DNA from: CAVPDE01 sp964580575 | GTDB lineage: Bacteria > Desulfobacterota > DSM-4660 > Desulfatiglandales > HGW-15 | Direction of reading: 5' to 3' | NCBI GenBank assembly: GCA_964580575.1 | Contig: CAZOLJ010000012.1 | Span: 1-64,000 of the forward strand | DNA: 64,000 nt | Shown: in pieces, positions 44,424-53,246 of the stretch | Layout: each line of letters opens with the position of its first letter | Numbering within the stretch: the first letter of the stretch is position 1 | The notes under the pieces: model-generated | What the model was told of the DNA's origin: nothing | Database searches by the model: none | The model's input: only the letters and a program-made list of their open reading frames with translations | Position numbers and translations under genes: made by a program

Positions 44424-45167
44424 TCATTCCATATACTTCGTGGTTCGAAGCTTTTGCTCCAGCCGGTGTTCCCGGTGCAGTTTGAGGATGCCGGAAATCT
44501 CTTTGAGAACGGTTTCCGCGAGATCCTGAGGTGTGGATTCGCAGAGAGAACCGGTCTGAAGCCTTGCGAGGGCTTTGACCGTTTCCGGCCCCATGGGCGG
44601 GTGAATCGCCGACGGCTGCCGGCATTTCAAACAAGCCACCGTGCCTCGTTCGGGGATGAAGACGGCAAGCCCCTCTCCCTTGTAAGTTCTCCCACAGCGG
44701 CAACAATTCTCCAGATTGATTCTGTATCCGCCTAACGCCAAAGCCCTCAGTTCAAAAGCAAGAGGGATCCTTGCCGAGCATTCCCCTTCCGACAGAGCGT
44801 TGAGGGAGTCCTTGAGAAGATCGAACATGCGCGGTTCTGAAACGCCCGGCGGGAAAAGGAGCTCCGTGAGCTCGATCATGTAGCTGGCCCTGCTGAGAGC
44901 AGTAAAGTCGGCTCTCAGACCCTGAAAGGCGTGCTGGAGTTTGCCCGAGTGAAGAAAACAGGGCTTGTCCTCTCCCCTGGTCTCATGTTCAAGATTGACG
45001 AGCGAAAAGGTCTCAAAGCAATTCACAAAACGTTTGAAGCTCCGCTTGGCTCCCTTAGCCACCCCCCGCAACAGTCCTTTGTCCCGGGCAAAGAAAATGA
45101 CGAGGAGATCCGATTCCCTGATCTCCCTGACGCGCATGATAATGGCCGGTGAAACCTGAGTCGTCAT
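44424..45167 (-). CDS. recO: DNA repair protein RecO
   Basis: About 247 residues. RecO loads RecA with RecF/RecR in recombination repair. The N-terminal OB-fold reads PAIIMRVREIRESDLLVIFFARDKGLLRGVAKGAKR, and the zinc motif is CCRCG ... CLKC (about 165-195). ATG 45167 fits the family start; the frame is open to 45212 but those residues are encoded by a terminator. The ATG lies only 3 bases after the T-run of that terminator, so there is no room for a ribosome binding site unless transcription reads through. Confidence 0.9.
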   Translation of the reverse strand: MTTQVSPAIIMRVREIRESDLLVIFFARDKGLLRGVAKGAKRSFKRFVNCFETFSLVNLEHETRGEDKPCFLHSGKLQHAFQGLRADFTALSRASYMIELTELLFPPGVSEPRMFDLLKDSLNALSEGECSARIPLAFELRALALGGYRINLENCCRCGRTYKGEGLAVFIPERGTVACLKCRQPSAIHPPMGPETVKALARLQTGSLCESTPQDLAETVLKEISGILKLHREHRLEQKLRTTKYME

Positions 45168-45170
45168 AAC

Positions 45171-45207
45171 AAAAAAAGCCCTTTGCCAAGAGCTCGTGGC
45201 AAAGGGC
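45171..45207 (-). terminator. rho-independent terminator between the LEA-2 gene and recO
   Basis: On the minus strand GCCCTTTGCCA, an 8-base loop and TGGCAAAGGGC form a perfect 11-bp stem followed by seven T. It lies 17 bases after the LEA-2 gene stop and 3 bases before the recO ATG. Confidence 0.92.
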
Positions 45208-45224
45208 AACACGCATGAAAGAGC

Positions 45225-45821
45225 CTACTTGAAGGTTGTTGAGAACGGCACCACCTTGGTGATACCGTCCGCTTTAAAGGTGAAATTGGCTTCCTTGAGC
45301 GTGACAGGCACACTCATCAAAGGAACCCCTTCCCACCATCGCTTGATCGCATCCCAGGGGCCCCAGCCCTTGGCTTTAAGAGCGTATCCGCCGGTGACGC
45401 CAACGCTCATGAAAGCAGACTGGGTGGTGATCACGGTGTTCAAACGGACGTGGCTGGTCTTGCCTGCCGGAATCCAGTAGGAGTCGCTGTTGTTGCCCGA
45501 GTAGAGCTCGAACACCTCGTCAAAGGCCACCGTAAAGGTCACACCCTCCAGAAGGACCGGGAAGGAGTTGGGGTTGGTCACGCTGAGCAGGAAACTGAGT
45601 GGCAGAAACGCACCGTGCGCGCCCTTGGTCCCCTGCACAGGTTCTGCCTTGGCATCATAATGCCAGAAGCCGTCATACTGTGTGACTTCGTAGTATACCC
45701 CTTTGATCACCGGGGTCTTGAAATCCGCAGCCGAAGGTTTGGCCTCCATGCCTGCGCAGGATACAAATATCACTCCCATCAAGAAAACCAACGCTATGAA
45801 CAATGCCAGTCTTTTCTTCAT
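45225..45821 (-). CDS. LEA type 2 family lipoprotein
   Basis: A 198-residue lipoprotein (lipobox VIFVSC, Cys about 22) with a LEA-2/WHy beta-sandwich (SFLLSVTNPNSFPVLLEGVTFTVAFDEVF). Such proteins are envelope proteins of uncertain role, sometimes tied to desiccation or stress. GGGAGG lies before the start. It follows livF by 55 bases and ends at a strong terminator, so it may be the last gene of the Liv transcript. Confidence 0.8.
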   Translation of the reverse strand: MKKRLALFIALVFLMGVIFVSCAGMEAKPSAADFKTPVIKGVYYEVTQYDGFWHYDAKAEPVQGTKGAHGAFLPLSFLLSVTNPNSFPVLLEGVTFTVAFDEVFELYSGNNSDSYWIPAGKTSHVRLNTVITTQSAFMSVGVTGGYALKAKGWGPWDAIKRWWEGVPLMSVPVTLKEANFTFKADGITKVVPFSTTFK

Positions 45822-45876
45822 TATGAACCTCCCTTTGGAGAAAGAAGAGCGTTTATCCTGAAGCGCAGCAAAGATT

Positions 45877-46686
45877 TCAGGCGAGCCATCGCTTTCTGCG
45901 CTTGTAGTGTTTCACGTCACGAAAACTCTTTTTTCCGCCCTTGTCGGTCAGGCCAAGGTAGAAGTCTTTGATGTCCTCATTTTGCGCCAACTTCTCGGAG
46001 CTGTCGTCCATGACGATCCGGCCGGTCTCCATGACGTACGCATGGGGCGCCACGTTCAGAGCCAGCTTGGCGTTCTGCTCCACCAGAAGAATGGAAATGC
46101 GCTGCTCCTGGTTCAACTGGGTGATGATCCTGAAGATCTCGTGGATGAGCTTGGGCGCAAGGCCCATGGACGGCTCATCCAGCAGCACCAGCTTGGGCTC
46201 CGTCATCAACGCCCTGCCGACCACGGTCATCTGCTGCTCCCCCCCGCTCACGAATCCCGCTGTTTCATTGCGTTTCTCTCGCAAACGAGGGAAGTAGTGG
46301 TACACGAGTTCGAGCTTCTCACGGACAGTCCCCGTTTTCCTGAGGTGAGCGCCCACCTTGAGGTTTTCTTCCACCGTGAGGTGCTCGAAGACCCGTCTTC
46401 CTTCGATGACTTGGACAATTCCCATCCTGGCGATATTTGCGGCATTCTCGTGGTGAATGCGTCGGCCTTCATACTCAATGGCCCCGTCCGTGACTTCACC
46501 ATCCTCGGTGTTCAGGAGTCCCGAGATGGCTTTCAGGGTCGTACTCTTCCCTGCGCCGTTGGCGCCCAGAAGGGCGACGATGCCTCCTCTCGGCACCTCG
46601 ATAGAGACCCCCTTGAGGACCAGGATGACCTCATGGTACTTGACCTCGATGTTGTTGATCTTGAGGATTCTTTCTACCGCTTCCAA
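45877..46686 (-). CDS. livF: Liv-type ABC transporter ATP-binding protein LivF
   Basis: A 269-residue ATPase: Walker A GANGAGKSTTL (about 40), signature SGGEQQMTVVGRAL (about 145), Walker B LVLLDEPSMGLAP (about 165). It starts at TTG 46686 with AAGGAGG upstream. Second ATPase of the branched-chain/organic-acid importer whose other parts are encoded upstream. The C-terminal RDVKHYKRRKRWLA is a basic extension beyond the usual LivF end. Confidence 0.9.
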   Translation of the reverse strand: MEAVERILKINNIEVKYHEVILVLKGVSIEVPRGGIVALLGANGAGKSTTLKAISGLLNTEDGEVTDGAIEYEGRRIHHENAANIARMGIVQVIEGRRVFEHLTVEENLKVGAHLRKTGTVREKLELVYHYFPRLREKRNETAGFVSGGEQQMTVVGRALMTEPKLVLLDEPSMGLAPKLIHEIFRIITQLNQEQRISILLVEQNAKLALNVAPHAYVMETGRIVMDDSSEKLAQNEDIKDFYLGLTDKGGKKSFRDVKHYKRRKRWLA

Positions 46687-46713
46687 TGGCCCAACCTCCT
46701 TGGGATAGGGTTT

Positions 46714-47955
46714 TTACCAGCCGAACCAGTCTTTTGCCCACTTGTCAGGCCAGCGCTGTTTCAAGTCCACGTGAGAGACTGTCTGAAATTTCCCACCCTT
46801 CCATTCCTGCACCAGACATCCTGTGGCCGGCCTGTGATCGGTGGGCGTAAAGGTAATGGGAGATGCACCGAGACCGATGTCAAAGTTCGACAGGGTTTCA
46901 AAACCTATCTTCATGATCCCCGGGCCCGTCAAATCCCCTGCCTTGTCAGCCCTCTTCATAGCTTCCCAGAGCACCAGAGCGTTGCCCCAGGCCTGAACGG
47001 TTCGGATCAACCTCTTCTCTTGCGGAACCGCAGGGCTAAACTTTTTTGCGGAGGCCACGACAATGTCCATGTTCTTGTAGGGTTGGCCGAAGAATGCACA
47101 GGGGGTGGCACCGATAGCGCCTTCCGCAGCTTCACCAGCCAGTCTCGGCAGGTTTTCATCAAATCCCCAGTTGTTGATGATGTGATCAGCCTTGAGCCCC
47201 AGGGCAAAAGCGTCCCGGAGAGTGGCGGAAACCGACATGGTCGTGTTGCCGTGCCAGATCACATCCGGCTCGAACTTCTTAAAGGCCATGATCTGGCTCT
47301 TCGTATCCAGCGCGAACAGAGAAACGTCCTGATCGTCCCCAACTTCAAATCCAAGAAGGGCTGCGTGATCTTTGATCGCCTTGATAGGAGCGCTGGCATA
47401 GGGGGACGCAAACATGTAAGAGCAAGCCAGTCTGGGTTTCCTTTTCTTGTAATCCGATTTGGTGGGCCACTTCTTGTCGAACCAGGCAGTGAGGCAGGCC
47501 CTGGCGTTGGTGGAGTAATCCGAGGAGAAGAACAGATTGAAAGGCGTTTTCTTCGGGTCGGTCAGGTGAGCGGAGTAGGAAGCGGAAACATAGGGCATTT
47601 GATCCTTGTTGACCGTTGGAGAAAGGGCCTCTGTGTCGCCGGTGCCCCACCCCATGATGGCCACGACTCCCAGCCTTTTCAGAAGGTTGTACTTGGTGAT
47701 CGCCTCAGGGATCCGGTAGCCGTAATCAAACCAGGTGTATTTGATTTTCCTGCCGTTGACCCCTCCCTGATCGTTGATGTACTTCATCGCTTCTTCCATT
47801 CCGATGGCATAGTCTTTCCCGACATCCGATGTGGCTCCTGTGGTATCCATGATACCCCCGATCGGGATATCGGCCGCCGCGACAAACGCGGAAAAAGCAA
47901 GCACCAAAATCAAGGTTAGGATTGAAGTGAATACCTGTCGATGCATCTTCTTCAT
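46714..47955 (-). CDS. Liv-type substrate-binding protein
   Basis: A 413-residue periplasmic-binding protein (peripla_BP_6 type). The signal peptide is MKKMHRQVFTSILTLILVLAFSAFVAAA; the mature protein starts IPIGGIMDTTGATSDVGKDYAIGMEEA. ATG 47955 follows GGGGGAAAAG; the frame is open to 48072 but that part is untranslated. It captures the substrate for LivHM. The family binds branched-chain amino acids, amides, urea or aromatic acids; specificity is not readable. Here an aromatic or fatty acid is favoured by the acyl-CoA synthetase in the same cassette. Confidence 0.85.
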   Translation of the reverse strand: MKKMHRQVFTSILTLILVLAFSAFVAAADIPIGGIMDTTGATSDVGKDYAIGMEEAMKYINDQGGVNGRKIKYTWFDYGYRIPEAITKYNLLKRLGVVAIMGWGTGDTEALSPTVNKDQMPYVSASYSAHLTDPKKTPFNLFFSSDYSTNARACLTAWFDKKWPTKSDYKKRKPRLACSYMFASPYASAPIKAIKDHAALLGFEVGDDQDVSLFALDTKSQIMAFKKFEPDVIWHGNTTMSVSATLRDAFALGLKADHIINNWGFDENLPRLAGEAAEGAIGATPCAFFGQPYKNMDIVVASAKKFSPAVPQEKRLIRTVQAWGNALVLWEAMKRADKAGDLTGPGIMKIGFETLSNFDIGLGASPITFTPTDHRPATGCLVQEWKGGKFQTVSHVDLKQRWPDKWAKDWFGW

Positions 47956-48110
47956 GTCTTTTCCCCCTTCAAGAATGAAAAATGTTTCACCGAAATCGAT
48001 CCTCCAAACAATACGAACCTCCTCCACCTCCTTTCTGCAGTTGACGCATTTGACTTTTTGCCATCCAGGCAAATCTGATGAACTCGCAAAAAGTCGGGAA
48101 ATGCCTTTTC

Positions 48111-48191
48111 CGTCATTCCGGCGAAAGCCGGAATCCAGCTCTTTCTGACTCGTTGCGATTTCTCTGGACCCCGGTTTTCACCGGGGTGACG
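48111..48191. repeat. GGATTCC-family palindromic repeat, copy 2
   Basis: CGTCATTCCGGCgaaaGCCGGAAT (48111-48134) and CCCCGGTTTTCACCGGGGTGACG (48169-48191) are linked hairpins with CGTCA/TGACG outer ends. It lies between livM and the binding-protein gene. Related to 7596-7674 and 54516-54544. Confidence 0.7.
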
Positions 48192-48236
48192 GCTTGTTAG
48201 GAACTTATCAAATGTAAAAGCATAAACTGTGTTTTC

Positions 48237-49337
48237 TTAGTAGGAAAACGGCCAAAGATTGAAATAGTTCTTGATCTGCCACCAGCGGTAAGCCAGTCCG
48301 TTGGGTTCGTAAATCAGGAAAGCGCAGATGGCAAGGCCAAAGGCCGAATCCTTTATATAGGCAAAATCGAACAGCAGTTTAGGGTAGTAGGCCGACAGGG
48401 GAATCACCACCCACTGCAGCCCCTCCATGACAAGGACCATGAATATGGAACCAAAAATAGCGCCGTGGATCGACCCGACCCCTCCGATGAGAATCACGCC
48501 GACCAGCCACAGAGACCAGAACCAAGGGAAGTGCTCCGGGCTCAGGGCTGCGGTGTTGCTGACCCAGAAAGCTCCCGCGATTCCTGCGAAAAAACCGGCC
48601 ACGAAGAAGGCCAGAAGCTTGTACCGAATAATGTCGATCCCAAGAGCTTCGGCGGCAATATCATTGTCTCGAATGGCCACCCAGGCTCTTCCCGGTTTGG
48701 AACGGAGAAGATTGGCCATGGCAATGACCATCAAGGTGGTGATGACGGCCATGAGATAGTAGACTTTGACGTCACCCTCGATCACCCATGGTCCGATTTT
48801 AATCGTGCCAGGAGGCAGCGAGAATGCCTGGCCTCTTCCACCGATCTGGCTCACGTACTGGGTCAAAATGAAATCTACGGTAATAAACTGGGCCGCCATG
48901 GTGGTGAGGATGAGGTAGAAACCCTTGACCTTTGCGGACGGCAGTCCAAAGAGGACACTCCAAATGCCGGCCACGATTCCCGCGACAATAATGCTGATCG
49001 GATAAGCGAGACCCAGGTCCGTGAAAAAATGGGGCCATGGAAACTGTAGCACGAGTAAAGTGCTGGTGTAAGCGCCTACGGCAATGAACGCGGCATGCCC
49101 CAGGGTGATGAGGCCGGTGTAGCCGATGAGGAGCTGCACGCCCAGAGCGCCCATGGCAGTGTAGCCGACCATGGTGGCGACACTGACAAAATAGCCGGGC
49201 AACAGCTGGGGGATGCCCACAAAGATGATCAAGAGAAGCAGAATCATCTTCATTTTGATGAAGGTGCTTTGCCACCATCCCTGATCTTCCCGATAGTACT
49301 GATGATAGTCACCGCATGGTAGCCAGACACTGGACAT
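48237..49337 (-). CDS. livM: Liv-type permease LivM
   Basis: A 366-residue inner-membrane permease with about nine helices, from MILLLLIIFVGIPQLL onward, and the family loop YTGLITLGHAAFIAVGAYTS. The N-terminal 30 residues (MSSVWLPCGDYHQYYREDQGWW) are a cytoplasmic extension found in organic-acid subtypes. AAGGCGAGG precedes ATG 49337. It follows livH after a hairpin region. Confidence 0.9.
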   Translation of the reverse strand: MSSVWLPCGDYHQYYREDQGWWQSTFIKMKMILLLLIIFVGIPQLLPGYFVSVATMVGYTAMGALGVQLLIGYTGLITLGHAAFIAVGAYTSTLLVLQFPWPHFFTDLGLAYPISIIVAGIVAGIWSVLFGLPSAKVKGFYLILTTMAAQFITVDFILTQYVSQIGGRGQAFSLPPGTIKIGPWVIEGDVKVYYLMAVITTLMVIAMANLLRSKPGRAWVAIRDNDIAAEALGIDIIRYKLLAFFVAGFFAGIAGAFWVSNTAALSPEHFPWFWSLWLVGVILIGGVGSIHGAIFGSIFMVLVMEGLQWVVIPLSAYYPKLLFDFAYIKDSAFGLAICAFLIYEPNGLAYRWWQIKNYFNLWPFSY

Positions 49338-49360
49338 AAAATAACCTCGCCTTGCTCGGT

Positions 49361-49414
49361 GATTTTATACAAAGCGGCGAAGCCGCGTTATATAAAATCG
49401 CTCTGCGATTTTAT
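49361..49414 (-). promoter_or_regulatory. two mutually exclusive hairpins between livH and livM
   Basis: GATTTTATA (49361-49369) can pair with TATAAAATC (49391-49399), with an inner GCGGC/GCCGC stem. Alternatively ATAAAATCGC (49392-49401) can pair with GCGATTTTAT (49405-49414). The middle segment is shared, so only one stem can form at a time. It starts two bases after the livH stop on the minus-strand mRNA and has no T-run. Confidence 0.7.
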
Positions 49415-49416
49415 GT

Positions 49417-50301
49417 TTACACCCGCTCGATCCGCTCCCAGCCCCACAGGCCATAGGGCTTGAAGAGCAGGAACACGGCCATAAACGCAAAGGGAACGAT
49501 CTCTTTGACCCCACCGGGAAAGTACTGGTCCAGATAGGCTCCGGAGAGGTTCTGAAGGACCCCGATGATGATTCCTCCCACAATAGCGCCGGGCACGGAA
49601 TTCAATCCTCCCAGCACCACCGCAGGAAGTACCAGGAGACCCAGGTAGCCGATGGATATGTTGATTCCATTGATGTTCCCGAGAAGAGCCCCACCCACGC
49701 CGGCGCTCATAAAAGCGATGGCCCATGCGGCGGCATAGACAAAACGGGCACTCACTCCCAGCGAGAGGGCTGCGGTTTCATCGTCGGCAGTGGCCTGCAT
49801 GGAGAGCCCCCAGCGGGTGTACTTGAAAAAGCATACAAAAATGATGAGCAGAAAAATGGCCAGCACAAAGGACCAGAGGTAGACGGGAGAGAGTTTGAGA
49901 AAACCGAGTTCGATCGGTCTGATGTGAAAAATCGGAGGGTCAAAGACCTTCGTGTCCGTGCTCCAGATGAACTCCACGATTCCTTTGAAGAAGAAGGACA
50001 GCCCCACCGTGACCATGATGACGGCGAGGAGGGGTTCGCCGATCAGTTTGTCCAGGAAGATTCTTTCGGTCAGGAATCCCATCACGATGCCAACGAGGAG
50101 AGTGCAGACCACGGCAGGAATGAAGGGGATCCCTGCCTGGTAGAAGGTCAGCGTCACGTAGGCGCCGATGAGGGTCAGTTCGCCCATGGCCAGATTCAAA
50201 ACCCCGGAGCATTTGTAAATGAGAACCCATCCCAGGGCGACCAAGGCGTAAATACCGCCGACAAGAATCCCTGTAATCAACGACATCAAAAAGAGCTCCA
50301 T
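49417..50301 (-). CDS. livH: Liv-type permease LivH
   Basis: A 294-residue inner-membrane permease with about eight helices. Family features: LITGILVGGIYALVALGWVLIYKCSGVLNLAMGEL at the start and GGALLGNINGI ... LPAVVLGGLNSVPGAIVGG near the end. TAGGAGGTG precedes ATG 50301. It lies 13 bases after the acyl-CoA synthetase gene. Confidence 0.92.
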   Translation of the reverse strand: MELFLMSLITGILVGGIYALVALGWVLIYKCSGVLNLAMGELTLIGAYVTLTFYQAGIPFIPAVVCTLLVGIVMGFLTERIFLDKLIGEPLLAVIMVTVGLSFFFKGIVEFIWSTDTKVFDPPIFHIRPIELGFLKLSPVYLWSFVLAIFLLIIFVCFFKYTRWGLSMQATADDETAALSLGVSARFVYAAAWAIAFMSAGVGGALLGNINGINISIGYLGLLVLPAVVLGGLNSVPGAIVGGIIIGVLQNLSGAYLDQYFPGGVKEIVPFAFMAVFLLFKPYGLWGWERIERV

Positions 50302-50314
50302 GGGGGCTCACCTC

Positions 50315-52237
50315 CTAAAGATGGACGTTCCTGATGCGGAGGTCCATTTTAATGCGCTGCTCCCGGCCATCCTCATAGGTGATGGTCGTGTCCATATGAA
50401 CCACGTCCGCTTCCGAGTACAGGCCATTCAAAATGTCCTTGTATCGGTTCTCGACAAAAGCTCTCCGAAGCTTGCTGGTCCGCGTGAGTTCTTCATCGTC
50501 GGCATCAAAGACCTTGTAAAGGTTGACAAAACGATGAATTCGAGCGGGTTCCGGGAGATCTTTGTTAGACTCCTCAATCTGCTTTTGGACCAGGTCGTAC
50601 ACCTCGGGCTTCTGAGACAGTTCCTGGTAGCTGGTGTAATTGATTTTCCGTTCATCCGCCCACTTGCCCACCACCGCATAGTCGATGCACATAACGGCAG
50701 CGATATAAGGGCGCTTGTCCCCGATCACCCAGGCCTCCTGGATAAAGGGGCTGAACTTGAGCCGTGTTTCGAGATACTGCGGAGAGAAGGGTCTTCCATC
50801 CCGCAGGGTCATGACATCCTTGGACCGGTCAAAGACCACCAGGTGCCCGTCTTCATCCATGAACCCGCGGTCGCCCGAATAGAGCCATCCGTCGACCAGG
50901 GTTTTCTTGGTGGCTTCCTCGTTTTTGTAGTATCCCTGAAAAACGGAAGGGCTCTTGGAGAGGATCTCGCCCTCCTCGGTGATTCGGACTTCGGTTTCGG
51001 GAATGGGCGTTCCCACGGTGTCGAACTTGACGTCGCCGTCCCGGTGAACAATGGAGATGCCGGCGATCTCCGTCTGGCCGTAGATCTGCTTCAGATTGAC
51101 GCCAAGGGCATGGAAAAAACGGAAGTGGTCCGGCCCCATGGCCGCGCCGCCCGTGTACGCGTGCCTGAGGCGCGACATGCCGAGATGGTCCTTGAGCTTC
51201 TTCTGCATCAAGAGGGATGCGAGCCCGTTGAGAATCGACCAGGTTACCGGAATCGGCTTTTTCTTGAACTTGAGATTGGCGACCTTGTACCCGACCTTCG
51301 TGCTGAATTCATAAACCTTGCGCTTGATCCATGAGGAATCGATGTACTTCACCTGCACCTGCCGGGTCATGCCCTCGTAGAGCCTGGGAGGAGCGAACAT
51401 CACATGGGGGCCGATCTGGCGGATGTCTTCCTTGGCGGTCGTCGGTTCTTCAGGGAAGTTCAGGGTGTACCCCACCTGAAGGCCGCAGGAGATGGACATC
51501 ATCTGCTCTCCGATCCAAGCAAAGGGAAGGTAGGAAACGAAATCGTCTGTATCGTAGCACGGGTCCACGGCCATCAAGTTATGGCCCATGGTCAGCATGT
51601 TCCAGTGGCTCAGCAGAGCGCCCTTGGGCAGAGCGGTGGTTCCGGAGGTATAGAAGAGGAGACAGATGTCATCCCCATGGCCTTGGTTGATCAGATTCTC
51701 GAAGAGCCCCGGCTCTTTTTTGTCCATCCACCGGCCCATTTCCTGAACCTTCTTGAGACTGATCAGGAAATCCTGGTGGTAATTGCGCATGCCCTTGGGG
51801 TCATCCCAGATGATTTTTTCAAGCTTCGGGCAATCGCCCTTGATGGCGAGGGCCTTGTCCACTTCTTCCTGAGTCTCACCGACAAAGAACTTGGCGTCCG
51901 AGTGGTCAATGATGTATTTCACTTCATCCATCATGCAATCCTGGAAGAGCCAAACCCCTATGCCGCCTGCACAGAGGGCGGCCATCTCGGTCCAGAGCCC
52001 TTCAGGCCGGTTGTCCCCGATCATGGCGACCTTGTCCCCCTTCTTCAAACCCATGGCGACCATTCCGAGACAGAGGAATTTCACATTGTCGTAGTAGTCC
52101 TTCCAGGTGTAGGGGCGCCAAATGCCAAACTCTTTTTCCCTCATGGCCACCTTGTTGGTTCCGTACCGCTGGCACTGGGAAAGGAACAGCTTTGGGATCG
52201 TGAGATCTTTGGTTATCTCAATGGGAGACCCACTCAT
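50315..52237 (-). CDS. AMP-forming acyl-CoA synthetase
   Basis: A 640-residue ANL-family ligase. P-loop YTSGTTALPKGA (about 195-206), YGQTEIAGISI (about 385) and the hinge region with GWLYSGDRG (about 450) are visible. The size and sequence fit long-chain-type synthetases rather than short benzoate-CoA ligases (about 520 residues). It sits between livG and livH on one transcript with a strong AAGGAGG start. Coupling a CoA ligase to a Liv importer implies uptake and immediate activation of a carboxylic acid, perhaps aromatic or fatty. Confidence 0.88.
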   Translation of the reverse strand: MSGSPIEITKDLTIPKLFLSQCQRYGTNKVAMREKEFGIWRPYTWKDYYDNVKFLCLGMVAMGLKKGDKVAMIGDNRPEGLWTEMAALCAGGIGVWLFQDCMMDEVKYIIDHSDAKFFVGETQEEVDKALAIKGDCPKLEKIIWDDPKGMRNYHQDFLISLKKVQEMGRWMDKKEPGLFENLINQGHGDDICLLFYTSGTTALPKGALLSHWNMLTMGHNLMAVDPCYDTDDFVSYLPFAWIGEQMMSISCGLQVGYTLNFPEEPTTAKEDIRQIGPHVMFAPPRLYEGMTRQVQVKYIDSSWIKRKVYEFSTKVGYKVANLKFKKKPIPVTWSILNGLASLLMQKKLKDHLGMSRLRHAYTGGAAMGPDHFRFFHALGVNLKQIYGQTEIAGISIVHRDGDVKFDTVGTPIPETEVRITEEGEILSKSPSVFQGYYKNEEATKKTLVDGWLYSGDRGFMDEDGHLVVFDRSKDVMTLRDGRPFSPQYLETRLKFSPFIQEAWVIGDKRPYIAAVMCIDYAVVGKWADERKINYTSYQELSQKPEVYDLVQKQIEESNKDLPEPARIHRFVNLYKVFDADDEELTRTSKLRRAFVENRYKDILNGLYSEADVVHMDTTITYEDGREQRIKMDLRIRNVHL

Positions 52238-52245
52238 TTTCGCCC

Positions 52246-53067
52246 CTACCTCCTTGTCGCGTAAAGTTCCTCTTCGCCTAGATAGGCCTTGATCACCTCA
52301 GGATTGGTCTGAACCTCGTTCGGGGTGCCGTCCGTGATCTTGTTGCCGAAGTTCAGGACAAAGACCCGGTGGGAGATGTCCATGACCACACCCATGTCGT
52401 GTTCGACCAGAATACAGGTGACCTTCCACCGTTCCTCTTCATTGATGTCCAGAATGAAGCGGGCCATGTCTTCCACCTCTTCCAAGTTGAGGCCGGCCAG
52501 GGGTTCGTCGAGCAGCAGCAGATCGGGATTCAGCGCAAGGGCCCTGCCCAGTTCCACCCGTTTTTGCAGCCCATAAGGGAGCATGTGAACGGTGTGATCC
52601 CGGATGCTCTCGATCTCCAGGAGATCGATGATCTCCTCTTCAATAAATTTACGGGTTTCCAACTCCTCCCGCTTTGTTTTTCCCACGTAGATGGAGCCGC
52701 TCAAGATGCCGGACTTGAGATGGATGTGTCTTCCCAGGCGGATGTTGTCCAGAACCGTCATGCCCCCGAAGAGCTCAATTTTCTGGAAGGTGCGCGAGAG
52801 GCCGAGAGACGCACGTTCGTGGGGTCTCCGGGCAGTGATGTCCTGGCCCTTGTAAGTGATCCGGCCTTTCTGGGGTTTGTACAGACCGTTGATGCAGTTC
52901 ATCATGACGGTCTTGCCGGCGCCGTTCGGTCCGATGATGGAGTGAATCTCTCCCTTCTTCACTTCCAGGCTCACGCCTGCAAGCGCCGCAACTCTTCCAA
53001 AGTACATGTGAACATTCTCGATCTCGAGTATAGTCTCCTCGCCACGTAGGTCTTTGGCGTTAGCCAT
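52246..53067 (-). CDS. livG: Liv-type ABC transporter ATP-binding protein LivG
   Basis: A 273-residue ATPase: Walker A GPNGAGKTVMM (about 41), signature MLPYGLQKRVELGRAL (about 162; LSYGQQ in most relatives), Walker B LLLLDEPLAGLN. ATG 53067 has GGAGG 7 bases upstream; the frame is open to 53094. First gene of the cassette livG-synthetase-livH-livM-binding protein-livF. Confidence 0.9.
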   Translation of the reverse strand: MANAKDLRGEETILEIENVHMYFGRVAALAGVSLEVKKGEIHSIIGPNGAGKTVMMNCINGLYKPQKGRITYKGQDITARRPHERASLGLSRTFQKIELFGGMTVLDNIRLGRHIHLKSGILSGSIYVGKTKREELETRKFIEEEIIDLLEIESIRDHTVHMLPYGLQKRVELGRALALNPDLLLLDEPLAGLNLEEVEDMARFILDINEEERWKVTCILVEHDMGVVMDISHRVFVLNFGNKITDGTPNEVQTNPEVIKAYLGEEELYATRR

Positions 53068-53146
53068 AATGAAGCCTCCGTCTACGATCCACACCGTCTT
53101 GAATGATAGGGAAGAATCAGGAAGGAATATCCGTGTACAAAAAGTG

Positions 53147-53182
53147 AGTATACCCTTTACTTTTTCAGACTTGTCTTGTCAA
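53147..53182 (-). promoter_or_regulatory. candidate promoter of the Liv cassette
   Basis: On the minus strand a perfect TTGACA (53177-53182). A good -10, TATACT (53147-53152), lies 24 bases downstream, too far; TAAAGG lies at the right 17-base spacing but matches only three positions. The odd spacing could mean an activator-dependent promoter. Confidence 0.4.
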
Positions 53183-53246
53183 GTTATTTGTAAGGACGTT
53201 GATGCAAATCAATGTAGCTATAGGATAGTTACATCGGCATCCTGCC

